Shown here: piece after piece, positions 14,001 to 24,970 of the stretch | How the letters are laid out: each line of letters opens with the position of its first letter | Numbering within the stretch: position 1 is the stretch's first letter | NCBI GenBank assembly: GCA_933228895.1 | Contig: OW121849.1 | Location: 35,558,354-35,622,353 of the forward strand | Source: Platycnemis pennipes | Lineage: Eukaryota > Arthropoda > Insecta > Odonata > Platycnemididae | Direction of reading: 5' to 3' | DNA: 64,000 nt | The notes under the pieces: model-generated | Told to the model about the DNA's origin: nothing | Database searches by the model: none | The model's input: the letters and a program-made list of their open reading frames with translations, nothing else | Made by a program: the position numbers and the translations under genes

Positions 14001-14860
14001 CTTTGGTGAATTGTTTCCTTACTTCTTTGGCTGTATTTCTACCTATTAGTATATTTTTTCATCTGGTAGTACATGTTCTTCGCGTAAGCAAATGTACTCT
14101 CCTTTTTTCCTTCGGCCAACTCCGTTTTTTTAGTCGCAAATAGCACTACTCCTCCAACTCTACAAGATTTTTATTCCCTAATTTAATTTTGGCCTTACTT
14201 TTGCTTTTATGTTCCATACCATAATCTTGGCGATTGCTGTGTACATATTTTTATCTTTCCACTAGTTAATATCCTGTAAATATATCATATATGCTAATGA
14301 GTCTCCTTCTTAGATTTTGTTCATTCCATGCCAGATAAGTCGTTTGCAAATTGCGACATTAAATGAGCTCATTTGAATGTCAGGATTTTATCGTAGAATG
14401 GACGCCAAAAAATGGAATTTTTAAGATTCTCCCGTTATGCTTTTTTTAAGTTGTTACAAACTTTTAAGTTATGATAAGGATAGATAGATATTGGGTTTAC
14501 CGTAGCCAATTACCTGACCTTTGCAAAACAGAATTAGAAAATGTGATTCTTTCTAATCGAGTATGATCAGCGGTTCCAATGAATGTCTCTACGTTCTACG
14601 TCACCTTTGTCCTGTCTCACTCCTATTACTTATCTTATTCTCCCAAATGGACATTAAAATCGATGTCAGAAGTCTAACCACGGAGCGCCTTTTCTGTACA
14701 TTCTTTGCGTTTATTAATAAATGTCTGTGTATCTTTGCAATGTATAACCTTTGGTGGTTCAGAAACTTATTTTTTTTTCAGTTTGGCTTTCCGTAGTACA
14801 TTTTTTTATCCGATACTGGTATTCCTTAGACTCAAAACATCCTTACCCATGCCATGAGAA
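8061..14860. other. Non-coding spacer
   Basis: No supported gene. About 9285-9660 is a pyrimidine-rich, moderately GC-rich patch with open frames of Pro/Ser/Phe-rich composition, probably not translated. Open frames of 100 and 116 codons at 11642-11944 and 12503-12853 show no recognisable domain. Some of this may be intron or 3' flank of the small membrane-protein gene to the right, which runs leftward. Confidence 0.5.
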
Positions 14861-14881
14861 AGTAAATAGTTTCCCAGAAAT

Positions 14882-14887
14882 TTTATT
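14882..14887 (-). terminator. AATAAA polyadenylation signal
   Basis: On the minus strand AATAAA occurs about 95 nt after the TGA stop of the small membrane-protein gene. Its spacing and strand fit cleavage and polyadenylation of that transcript shortly below 14.87 kb. Confidence 0.5.
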
Positions 14888-14982
14888 CCTTTTTAATTAC
14901 ATTGGAAGTAAATATTTTCCGCCGTCTAAAAGCAAAAGTCCACTATTAATTAATTCATGTGCTGCCACATCGATCACTGACT

Positions 14983-15933
14983 TCACTCCAGCACATGGGC
15001 CAAGCATCTGTGTGGGAGCTGAATTCCACTGAGAAGTATAGTTGCCAGGTCCTGTGAAAATAATGATGTAATAAAAATACTCATCGACTTAAAAAATGAT
15101 CCTAGGATTAGCATACAGCATAAATAATTTGTGCAAATAATTTTCAATTGACAACTTTTTTAAGTGAATTTTATTATTTAAAAAAATGGTCATAAGAGGT
15201 AAGCTTTTGCTAAAGAAGTAAAAATGGTATTAGTTAGTTATTAGATGTGGCCGTGAGTCATAAGGGATTTCATTTTGTTTTAACTTCCAAAAGATCCTGT
15301 GAACAAATGTTGTCCTGAGTAATAAGGCTGTACCTTTGATCGATTCCAAATGTAGTATAAACATTTAATATTATAATTAATGCTGTATTTTCTCTTTGAG
15401 GTTAGGGCTGCGGTCCTGTTTTGTTCTGCTTAAAATTTTCTGATTATTGTTCTAATTCTCTTAACTTGAATTGAAGAACCCGAGTCTCATAATAAAACTG
15501 GAGCGAATTAAAAATGGCGTTTACCGTTGTTAATTTTGCCTACGAAACTCACAATGACAGGGTACATCATGATACTCTTCCTCTTGCACGAAAGAGCTTT
15601 GATACAATCAGAGTTATTTTAATAAATTTTAACATCCCTAAGCATAAGTAGAAGTTATATTGACTTAATCATTTGAAGGATCTCTCTGAGTTTTTGTACT
15701 ATTATCATGCCATTCAAATGTGAATGTCCTTTTATTTGGCGAACCTCACTTTGTTTTGTATAAAGTGGAAGGTAACTCACCGTGAGGTTATTGAAGATTG
15801 CTGTCATGGGGTGAATGAAGATGTACAAGGAAGCGCATAGACCAGATATCGGAAATGCAATAGTCACCAGCAATGCTAACCAATAGGCAGTGGTAAAAAC
15901 ATTTCCCTCTCCTGATCCTTCTCCGCAGCCCAT
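14983..15933 (-). CDS. Small single-pass membrane protein, Gly-rich N-terminus (two coding exons)
   Basis: Coding exon 1 (15933-15781) gives 51 codons starting MGCGEGSGEGN. The exon holds one hydrophobic segment (about residues 13-42) with W18, the block AFPI at 26-29, and C33-A34. It ends at a phase-0 donor, ACG|GTGAGT. A 729-bp intron leads to the acceptor TTTTCACAG|GAC. Coding exon 2 (15051-14983) then reads DLATILLSGIQLPHRCLAHV, L, E and a TGA stop, giving 73 residues in all. The reading frame runs past the donor in genomic DNA, but that extension has no protein-like pattern. A 5'UTR exon and an AATAAA signal fit the same model. A paralogous first exon lies 3.2 kb upstream. The N-terminal M-G-C might be acylated (inference). 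Function unknown; I recall similar short uncharacterised insect proteins but cannot verify this. Confidence 0.72.
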
Positions 15934-15999
15934 TTTTTGATATTAACTTTATATTTTAATCAATTGTTTTTAGTGATGTTTGTACTGTCTGTCTACCCC
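15934..15999 (-). other. 5'UTR part of the ATG exon and its splice acceptor
   Basis: On the minus strand a pyrimidine tract ending TTCTTTTCAG abuts position 15999, a strong acceptor. The 66 nt between it and the ATG contain stops in all useful frames, so translation should begin at the ATG at 15933. This supports the exon being internal, with an upstream non-coding exon. Confidence 0.6.
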
Positions 16000-16102
16000 C
16001 TGAAAAGAAACAGAATTAGTTGCTGTGAATAATGAGTACATAATTTGGGTATGACAATATCTTTTTCAAAGTACTTTCTCGTAGTACCCCTCATCGTCTC
16101 AC

Positions 16103-16150
16103 CTGTTATTCTTGTTATTTCTTTTCCTCTTCCCGATGTTTCCGTACTGA
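16103..16150 (-). other. Candidate 48-nt 5'UTR exon of the small membrane-protein gene
   Basis: On the minus strand this segment lies between an acceptor (CTTTTACCCCAG) and a donor (ACAG|GTGAGA). It sits 103 bp upstream of the acceptor of the ATG exon. Its sequence has no ATG, which suits a leader exon. The first exon and promoter would lie at higher coordinates and were not identified. Confidence 0.4.
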
Positions 16151-18374
16151 CTGGGGTAAAAGTGGCTTGCTTATCGTTCAAATCGTTGATTGATCATTTT
16201 TAATATTTCTTCATAATCCATCAATCGTAGAAGAAAACTGTTGCCATTTAATGTCGTACCAAAATTTAGATCAAATCATACTGCCATGTATGTTTTTTCA
16301 AATCACAGGCAGTTTTAATGGTGAGGAGATGTGTTGGCATGATCGTTGCTCTGATTGGTTCGCTAGCGTTGTTTAAATTATTAAACATCGTGGTGAAGTC
16401 ATCTGCACATATTCCGCAGGCATGTATTTGGGAACTGGATTCCTTTCATCAATATATCCGTTATATCCTGAAAAGATACAATGGATCAATTGCACAAAAA
16501 GTATTCATCAATTGCCTCTTTCTTTATCTTTGTGTATATAAAACTATTTTCTCTCTAGTCGCCGTTTGTTAATCTTCTTTGCAAGGCCTTCAGCTATCAT
16601 ACCCATGAAACCCATGTAATAGATTAGTTAAATTCAATATGAAAGGATCTCTTTGAGTTTTAATCGAAATTCGTAGTTCTAAGTAAGGCATTATGAAATG
16701 AATTAAGCTTAAGGTGGCTCCACCGAAATATGAAGTAGATGTCATCTTTGTGAAAATTTCAGGACACATCATTTTTTGGCCCTTCTATCGATTGGCACTA
16801 AAATAATTTGGCCTTTCAATAATATATTTGAAGAAAAAAGACGTTGAAAATCAGATATTTTATACGTGGCTATACGGCAAAGCATGGCTATTGCAGTAAA
16901 ATTTGCAGATTAATAATGTAAAGAGAAATGTCGTTTTGACGAAAAACTAATATAAGATGCGCAATTTTATGTAGAATTTAGAATTGTAAAAAAGTGCTCG
17001 CCTTACCACACTTGTTTAATGATATTAATAAATAATTGCTCGAAAAAAAGCAGAAAAGCCTTAGTTACATGAAAGTGGCGGTACAGTATGTTGTTATCAT
17101 TGGCAACGGTACCTACTTGTGAAAGAACTTGCTTACAAGCTTATTTACGGACTTAATTTAGGAGTATACCTTACGAAGGTTCTTCTTATATTTTTTATGT
17201 AATTTAAATATTTCATTGGTTATTGATATGGTAATACCAAATGGTAGCATTGTCATTGTTGCCAAACAATTGTCAAAAATACGAATATTTATAAAATTCA
17301 AAACAAAGAGTTGTATTTGCAAGGGAATAGTTTACAACTAAGTAAGAAAATATTAAACCTATTTTAGAATACGTATTAGAGGGATTGAGCATGTATTCTC
17401 ACTTTGTAAATTAAACGTGGCAGCAACACATCAGTCATGTTTCGAAGTCAAAATGAGTTAAAAGAGCTTGCAAAATATAGAATGCAACTACAACGTGCTA
17501 TAAAATTGCATACTCATACAATTATTGTGTATGAGTTATCACCCAATGGATGATTTTCCATATATGTGCTTTTCTGGATCGGTATTTATTCATTAAATAA
17601 CATAGCTCTTATACGGGATGTTGAATCGCGGTGTCACGTTGGAACCTTTTTAATTGTATTTGAAACCACATTTGTACCACATTGTTAGCAATGTAAAATG
17701 CTACTAGTTTTCACTTTATGTCTTTAGATACTAACAAACTATTTCTTTTTATAATCTCTTCCTCGATTCACAATGTCCTCGCATTCCCTCGAGTTATTCT
17801 AAGTAAGGTTTTCTTAATCGGGTTGGGGAAACGTTTTTATGGAAATTGGAATAGGATCGATGCATGGAACGAAAAAGGTCTGATTTGTTTTGTGTTCAAA
17901 TTTATCAAAATATACTTTTCAAATGTATCTTGAGGTCGCTGAGGGTGTACATGTCCAATTCGACAAAAATTTGAAATTTTAGACAATATAAGCGCCGAAT
18001 AATTATTAAAAATGTCACCAATATATATGTCCTTGTAGCTCTCGTAAAGTCCTTTGTATCGTGAAAATTTTCTTGAAAAATGTTTGCATTTTGAAGTTTC
18101 TAAAGGGAATTATGCAATTTTTTCTATCTTTCCATTTGAGTGGTTTATCAACAAATGGGTGAACAATGCTATGAGTTTCCGAATGTAAAAATCAGTAATT
18201 TTTTGAAGAAAAGACGAAATTGAAGATGTTATGTAAATAAAGGTTACCCCTCTGTTGGTAATAGGTGAATTTTTCGTATATTTCAGTTTTCAATGGAAAT
18301 TAATGGCCTTGACAATGCTCATCGATGAAATGTTTCCCTAGGTTGACAAAACCTGCCTTTCGGCCGCTGAACAC
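16151..18374. other. Intergenic or intronic AT-rich DNA
   Basis: No supported exon. A minus-strand stretch near 16640-16690 contains AACTCAAAGAGATCCTTTCA, which closely matches AACTCAGAGAGATCCTTCAA near 15675-15695 inside the intron of the lower gene. That may mark an old local duplication of the gene region. Otherwise only AT-rich spacer is seen. Confidence 0.4.
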
Positions 18375-18404
18375 CTACCCCGGTTGAATTCTAACATCCA
18401 GCAG
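18375..18404 (-). CDS. Candidate terminal exon of the upstream paralogue
   Basis: On the minus strand a pyrimidine-containing tract ending TTTGTCCGCCAG precedes a phase-0 frame reading LLDVRIQPG then TAG. It loosely parallels the LLSGIQLPH of the lower gene's terminal exon, including a shared GAATTCA core at the DNA level. If used with the 51-codon exon it gives a 60-residue protein. A rival acceptor, CAATTACAG at 18658, opens a phase-0 frame beginning HPSHGQYYARF and running to 18478 with no family resemblance. Neither is proven. Confidence 0.25.
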   Translation of the reverse strand: MLDVRIQPG

Positions 18405-19146
18405 CTGGCGGACAAAGAGCGTTGGAACAAGACTTGTACGAGCACTGAACTTTGCATTGCTTGTGATATGCATATAATCATGCTAATCCAAGTTCCACCG
18501 AATTATTTGTTACAATTTCCGTAGCTTTACAAAGGTTTGACTCGCAAGTAATCGGCCCCACTCCCGGTGAGGCATTAAAACTTACGACGAAGTGTGCTCT
18601 GACCTTGTCATTAAGGTTTTCAGTGAATCGGGCATAATATTGACCATGACTTGGGTGCTGTAATTGAAACATTAGTGGCCTAGGTCTTTAAATGTAAGTT
18701 TGCCGTAATTTTTTTCTCTGAGCTGGCCTTACATTGGCCACAGTTTAGGTGAGGAGGTAAAAACATAAGTAAACCGCCGCGCTTTCAGCCGATGCATGGG
18801 GTATCCATTTTTTTGTAGAATGCTTGTATACTATACATTTGGAATATGTCGTGATACTATGAAAAAGGATGTATGGGTGCTTACCGCAGATGTACTATAA
18901 TTTCAAAATCGGCATTTCTTCTATGCGGTACGAGATATTTTCTTATAATACCGCGGGGGTATGAGTATGAAAACTATTATCTTATTATCAACGTATAGGA
19001 TTGGCATGTTAAACCAGGAAGAGACGTGACTGTCAGGAATGAAATTCTAATACATGCGTTTCGTTATCATAATAGTGCGTAACGCTTGCATTGTCAGTAT
19101 CGTTGATTGAGATTGACAATCGGTTTAGAAATCTGGAAATACTCAC

Positions 19147-19299
19147 CGAGATCCCGCTGATACAAGCTTCCAAAGTGTAGAAGATTACGTACAGTCCCGC
19201 GCAGAAGAAAGCAATAGGAAATGCAAGGCAGAGAAAAATTATCAGCCAAACTAAGAATGTAATTGGGTTTCCTGACCCGGATCCTCTCCCTTTTCCCAT
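19147..19299 (-). CDS. Paralogous 51-codon first coding exon, small membrane protein
   Basis: This exon starts MGKGRGSGSGN, has a hydrophobic segment at about residues 13-46 with W18, AFPI at 26-29 and C33-A34, and ends TCG|GTGAGT at codon 51, phase 0. By eye 20 of 51 positions are identical to the exon at 15781-15933, and length, intron position and phase are the same, so the two are paralogues. The frame continues past the donor to 19033 in genomic DNA, but that tail is probably intron. The terminal exon is unresolved; the exon could also splice to the terminal exon at 15051-14983, which has the compatible phase. That would make the two ATG exons alternative starts of one gene. Function unknown. 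Confidence 0.65.
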
Positions 19300-20088
19300 T
19301 TGGTAATTGGTTCCTCAGGACTTATTTAACTTCTTTTATTGTAAGCCACTGAATAATAATTGCTTGCACATGGTGTCAGATGTTATTATCTAGATACATA
19401 AAGAGCATTAGTATGTCTAACTACTTGTGACATCAGGTAAATACATGATAATTGAACTAGATATAAGTTTGAATTAATATTTACGTTGTAATGGATTAAT
19501 CGTAGTTGTACCAGTGGCAAACGGGAAGTAATAAATCATTAGTATTTAAATTTTGGTGTTGATGTATGCATTACTGCGGGTAAATTTTGCTAAACTGCCA
19601 TTTACAACAAGAATATATATCATGCCAACCGTTGTTATGAAAACAATTTTCGCAGCGTAGGCGAATTGGGGGAAAACGATCTTGTTTTTATTTAGGTAGA
19701 TTTTTTTAAGAAAATTTCTTATATCTATTTATCATCTTTGTCATTTTACAAGCAGTTTTATATATTTCATTTTGGTTTTCTTGCTTTAGAATTCTCACTG
19801 GTAATATAGGTATGCTATGTCGACATCTATTTACCCACTTCTTTTTGTATTAATACGAATTTTAAGGCACTAGTTTTATAACATTGCTATCTCTATTATT
19901 TGGATAATTTCTGGCAACATTTAATTATATGCATCAATCTGTACATTGCTTCTACAAAGTGAGCGAGAGAAATTTTTTTTGCAAATTCAGTTTGATGTAA
20001 CTTACAAAATAAACAAAACACATACTCCAAATTTTTAGTGCATTCTTAATAGGATCATAGCTTATTATACTGAAGTCCCCCACCAGGT
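19300..20088. other. AT-rich spacer upstream of the paralogous exon
   Basis: No reading frame or repeat stands out. A possible acceptor (ATTATTATTCAG on the minus strand near 19350) would make the ATG exon at 19299 internal, as in its paralogue; no leader exon was identified. Confidence 0.4.
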
Positions 20089-20558
20089 GGGTTATTTTGT
20101 AATCTCACTTTAGTGAGAATACGTCATAAAATGTCACTTTTTTGTTGTTAAACTCCGCCACGCAGGCGGCGTGACCATCTTCGGATCTCAAGCGGTGAAC
20201 TGCCGGTCATGTGCTGGTCTTTTAGGCGATTCATCCGCTCTGATCCGTATCTTTCGACTCTTGATCCGTTTCATTATCTCCGCCTGCCATAAGTTACCAT
20301 CTCATCTTCATAAAGAACGTGAAATGGAGCCACCATCGTTTCCACTTGAAGCTTAAGCTCAATTGAGTTGGAAAAAAATCAAGAGCGAGAAAGCACTCGT
20401 TTGTTTATTCAAATTAGACGAGATCGGCAACAGATGGCGCTACCGACAGAAGCTTCGACAATTCACGAACTTTTCGTGAGCCGATCTTTAAGAGAGCGAA
20501 ACGGATCTCCCGCCTTCCCGCAAAGAGTCATTAAAAAGGTGAGATTACAAAATAACCC
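20089..20558. mobile_element. Small TIR element (MITE-like)
   Basis: A 20-bp terminal inverted repeat, GGGTTATTTTGTAATCTCAC at 20089-20108, is matched exactly in reverse complement at 20539-20558. The roughly 470-bp interior has no transposase frame, so this would be a non-autonomous element. No clear target duplication is visible. The outer flanks differ (CCACCAGGT on the left, CCCAGAG on the right), so true ends may lie a few bases beyond the arms. Superfamily not assigned. Confidence 0.65.
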
Positions 20559-21944
20559 CCCAGAGATACAGGGGGCCTATTCTGTAAAGTCGAAAGAATT
20601 TCGGCTCATATGGAGAGTCGTGGGTCACCGCGACGAACGATTCGCGAACATCGTTCACCACCGAAATGACGTATAACAGTTGACTGTTATCCAACGTTAT
20701 GTTTATCCAGCGCGCCATTATTACAATGGAAGGAACAAGCTGAGGTAATTAACATTAGTTAATCAACATGACTTACTGTTGATGTTTGTAATCAATCTAT
20801 TCGCTTTAAAATGTAACAATATATGCTGGTATGGAATAACGGCGGACTTATTAAGAAAGTGAAACTTCTGAAAATTGAAAGTGATTACACCTTTGGAATT
20901 AAATCACGAAATGTTTTGGTTTTATCAATTGATTTTGTCGACAGCTTCTGTAATGATATTGTTTTCTCGAGTGAATCATTACATCTTCGTGCATGTATTC
21001 CTCCGTCCGCCTATGTTTCTATTTATATAGTACATTGATTTGGAATGGTTGATATCACAGTAGCAGTTAACAAATATAGAACAACCGTTCAATATCCTGC
21101 GATAATGTACGCGTCCGAAGACCAAAGGACGTCTACATATACCCTGCAAGCCACCATAAAGGTGTGTGGGAGGGGGAGATAGCCACACAGGGGGGACGTC
21201 CATACTATTTCAGAATTTGTCGGTAGAGTACAACCACACAAAGAAAGGTACTCGTACAAAACAATTGCCAGCATAATGAGATTTGCTCAAACAATGTGAT
21301 TTCCAACATGATACCATCTCTCTCTATAATGTGGATCGCCCCCGCAGTAGCATTAAAATATTACGTAGAAGTTTTACACGAATAAAAAACTTATACCTAT
21401 GTCTAGTCCACTCGACAATTTTTAATCAACATTAAACAAAAACATTGCATGGCGACAATTGAAAACAAAACAAATAGTTTTATATACCTCTAACTGTATA
21501 AGCGGCAAGGAAACGGAGACATGAAAGATTTAATCATTAGCTAGAATTTGATACATTCTCACCTTGTATCCTTATCTTGGGTGTTTTCAAGTCTGTTTCC
21601 GCACTAATAGGCGCTTCAGACCGGGAGGAAAGGTATAAGGATAGGGATGGAAGGGAAGGGGTCTGAAGGATGTGGTCTGAAGCCGGAAGTAGGGATGGGC
21701 AGAAATAACCGGTTATATCCATAACCGGTTATTTACCCTAGGTTAACCTGAAAATAACCGGTTATTTTTCCGATCAGGTTAACCTGAGTACTCGGTTATT
21801 TTTTTGCATAACCGAAAAATAACCTTAATATTTTTCGTCAAAAATGTTGGATGTTGGCACTCTGTCGGTAGACACTGGTTCTACTTGCACTCAAGGCAGC
21901 TTATTGTAAGTACATCACCCAGGACGAAAAAGCTATTAGTAATT

Positions 21945-22290
21945 TTATAACCGAGTACTCATAACCTGAGCGCAAGGAGGCTACAAGGAGTCTAATATAA
22001 TATTCATGCCTGATCGAAATAACCGAAAGACCGCATTCTGTTGGAGAGCTCTGGAACTACTAGCTCGGCAACAAACGCATTAGCGTCGGTTAAAAACCGG
22101 TTATAGGTTATATTTTATAACCGAGTACTCATAACCTGAGCGAAATAACCGAAAGCCCGCACTCTGTAGGAGAGCTCTGGAACTACTTGCTCCTTAGGCA
22201 ACAAACGCATTAGCCTGGTCGGTTAAAAACCGGTTATAGGTTATATTTTATAACCGAGTACTCATAACCTGAGCGAAATAACCGAAAGCC
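21945..22290. repeat. Internal tandem repeats of the hAT-like element
   Basis: Three copies of the segment around CCGAGTACTCATAACCTGAG start at 21951, 22121 and 22254. The last two units are about 133 bp apart; the first is about 170 bp from the second because of extra sequence. Within each unit the text continues with AAATAACCGAAAG and a block ending in AACAAACGCATTAG. The array adds further AACCGG motifs to the element. Confidence 0.7.
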
Positions 22291-22651
22291 TGTATCCTGT
22301 CGGAGAATCATGGAAATAAAGGTGTTGATATTCACCGCCATGAGTAAACCCAAGGCTCAACGTTGAAAGTGAAACATTTATGCATTGTTTTAATTCGTGA
22401 TGGCAACAGGTCGTAATTTTCAACATACAAAATATCGTGAATATCCTTTGGAGTTACCCAGGTATTTCGGCGAGGGTTCTGAACTGAATATCTTACAGTA
22501 GAAGCCACCGGCCGCTTATTTTCAAATTTAATATCACGTTAACATACCCGTTATATTATTTTCTACTGATACATATATATATAAGGAAAATACAATTACA
22601 TTAGGTAATTAATATAAATATCAGTATTTTATTTTACGCAAACCTCTTCCA

Positions 22652-22673
22652 CCCCCCCCCCCCCCCCCCCCCC
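22652..22673. repeat. Poly-C tract (22 C)
   Basis: An uninterrupted run of 22 cytosines lies inside the hAT-like element. Such tracts are unstable and prone to sequencing error, so its exact length should not be trusted. Confidence 0.9.
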
Positions 22674-23123
22674 GCTTGCACGATGGCCATGTTTCGGTTA
22701 TGCTACAGGTTATAAAACCTAAAAATAACCGGTTATTTTCCACAGGTTTTAATACTCAAGTACTCATTCTGTTTAAAATAACCGGTTAACCCAACACCGG
22801 TTTTTTTCTCATAACCGCCCATCCCTAGCCGGAAGCAATAAGGCCCTTGTATCCCGCGCGATAAATATCAACAAGTCGTCTGCTACAATCGAAGCTTCTA
22901 TCGGTGCCCACCGCGATAGCAGCGCCTGCTCGCCAGAAAATATTTGGCGGCGGATTATGAACGAAATGATCCGCAAAATGATACGACTCCGTCGCCTTGA
23001 GCCGGAGCGACCGTCGAAGCATCAAGGGAGCACGGTTTGTACTACAAACTATGACGTTTTTTCCATATGTGGGTATTGTTGTGACGTCGGAATCTCGAAT
23101 TCGACTTTACAGAATAAGGCCCC

Positions 23124-24880
23124 AGGGACCCGAAAATGGTAAATTTTAAATTTTTCCTATTTGCGCAAACTTGTAACTGCTAAAGGCTTCACAAACACAC
23201 AACTTTTTTCTGACACACATTTACTATGGTACCCAAATATACTGTAGCAAAAATATAAACCTTGTGATCACAACCCTTCTATAAGAAAATAAATAGCAAA
23301 AGTTGTAAAAGACGGCAATTTGTATCAAAACTTTGTACTCATCGTCCTCATAGATGTTACCTAGTGAGGTTATTAAAAACTATGTCAAATGAAAGCTCAA
23401 TTTATGATCATTAAAATGGTATTAAACCGTTCTACTACAACCTGTAGTTTCTGAGTAACTCTAATTACCGATACTCGCTGAAAGTGTCATTTTTACAGTG
23501 CGCTGTGACCTTCACGGCCCTGTAAGTCCTTGAGGTCATGGAAAAAAAATTAACAAAAATTGGTTTTGTGCCTTACAGACATGTAGTAATAAGTGCGTTA
23601 AATTTGAATTTTTGCTGAAATGGTACTGCAACAAGTGTTCGGTGAATTGGCATGGAATGACCCATTTTAAAGTGGGCGATTCTTTGGGCATTTCTTTTCT
23701 TTATTTCTCAAATATTACATGAAATAAATACATGCCTTTCATCGCTAAGCTGTTTTAGTATCATTTACTATTTTTAAAATAGCATTTCAAGGCGAATTAA
23801 AAAGTTGTCCAGGGAACTATTCCGACGTAGTATAAATCTAACAAAGCAGGGTATTCGTTCGCTATTGTCCTACAAGATAATTAATGGGATATTTCATCTT
23901 TTCAATCGTTTTTTCTTCATATCCTTGATATTGACGTCAATTATAACTTCGTGGGGAACCGCAAGTGACCCAGGGAAAAGAATTTTCCCCTCTTGCCCTC
24001 CCCCTACCCAGAATGAGTGAATCTCACACGCCAGTGACATAGTACGGGATGAGCTCTGCCCTCACCCATCAAAGCAACCTTCGAGTTATACTATTGAGTG
24101 AGTTTAGTACGATATTCGATTTGTTGGTTCATTAGTACAGAGATGTTACTTGAAAACGAGCATTAGTCGTAGTGAAAAATGTAATTGCTAATGTGGTTAC
24201 GGTTCAAGTAATGTGATGCCAATTGTTGACTCGTGGTTGTACGTTGCGTGAAACCTTGAAGCTAATGTCATGAAGCCACATCATAGAGATGAATCCACGA
24301 ATGCATATCCGTTTCTTTAGTCCTTGAATAGAATGATTGGAATGGTAATGGAGCGACTATATTCTTTCTTACTCTCTTTGGTGAGACTTTATGTAATGAT
24401 TCAGGATGTCACTCCATGTATTTTATTTGCCCTGTAAATTGACGTGAAATGGTTCTTGAAAAGGGTTATCGCTGATTCGGTATGCTTTCCTAATTAAATT
24501 GCATGCTATCTTAGAGGCATGATAACTGCAAAAGCTTATTTAAAGAAAAAGTCTTGTGATGAAAAAATTCAAGAACTTTTTTATTGTTCAAGTTAGCGTC
24601 CTTGAGAATACAGTTTTTGAAAATCAGGCATAAGTCTAGTTAACAGGTATGGTAGATGCGGTGGTGCAGTTAAATGGGAAACAAAAATGACGAGTTAACG
24701 ACAGGATAGAGATAGGTTACCCAGTCAGTGGAACTAAATTTCAGCTGGCGACGAAAGTGCGCTGTTAACGTAAAAGTATCTCATTTATTCGACCGTAGTA
24801 TAAGGTGTTTCAATTTCTTAGATTGTATTACTCCGCACTTTAACCTAACTAAATACTAACTTAGTTGTCTTACACCCAAT
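23124..24880. other. Non-coding spacer
   Basis: No gene or recognisable repeat beyond ordinary AT-rich sequence. Confidence 0.45.
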
Positions 24881-24884
24881 AACA

Positions 24885-24970
24885 CCCATGCCTGCGGCGG
24901 GATTGGAACCCACGACCTTTGGATTGCCTTGTCGGCTCTTACCGACTTGACCACTGCCATCAGTTTACTC
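24885..24970 (-). repeat. tRNA-derived SINE head
   Basis: The minus strand contains GGCAGTGGTCAAGTCGGTAA, resembling a box A, followed by GTCGTGGGTTCCAATCCCGC, where GGTTCCAATCC fits the pol III box B consensus GGTTCNANNCC. The acceptor and anticodon arms do not fold as a tRNA, so this is a SINE rather than a tRNA gene. Similar heads recur near 31.0 and 41.8 kb on the same strand. Confidence 0.6.

Larger units (their letters stand above)
21690..22827. mobile_element. Non-autonomous hAT-like transposon with 8-bp TSD
   Basis: The ends are TAGGGATGGGC and its reverse complement GCCCATCCCTA. They are flanked on both sides by a perfect 8-bp duplication, GCCGGAAG (21682-21689 and 22828-22835), the TSD length of the hAT superfamily. 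Subterminal sequence is full of ATAACCGGTTAT-type palindromes, which in hAT elements often serve as transposase binding sites. No transposase frame is present. The middle carries a repeated unit beginning TAACCGAGTACTCATAACCT (near 21948, 22118 and 22251) and a C22 homopolymer at 22652-22673. Confidence 0.88.
20572..23123. mobile_element. Non-autonomous TIR transposon, PIF/Harbinger-like ends, interrupted by a hAT element
   Basis: The left end reads GGGGCCTATTCTGTAAAGTC. The reverse complement of the right end (from 23123) reads GGGGCCTTATTCTGTAAAGT; they differ by one extra T over about 23 bp. Ends of this GGGCC-TATTCTGTAA type are common in PIF/Harbinger-like elements (general knowledge), but no TSD remains to prove it. 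The interior has no transposase. Removing the nested insertion at 21690-22827 and one TSD copy leaves about 1.4 kb. The left end starts 13 bp after the neighbouring TIR element. Confidence 0.6.

Noticed and set aside
14751..15032. Plus-strand 93-codon frame
   Set aside because: It lies antisense to the terminal exon of the small membrane-protein gene, which has matching splice signals and a compatible frame.
18586..18657. 72-nt internal exon between CAATTACAG and GTAAGT
   Set aside because: Both splice signals look good and the frame is open, but the peptide (HPSHGQYYARF...) has no counterpart in the paralogous gene; noted as a rival candidate, not listed as an exon.
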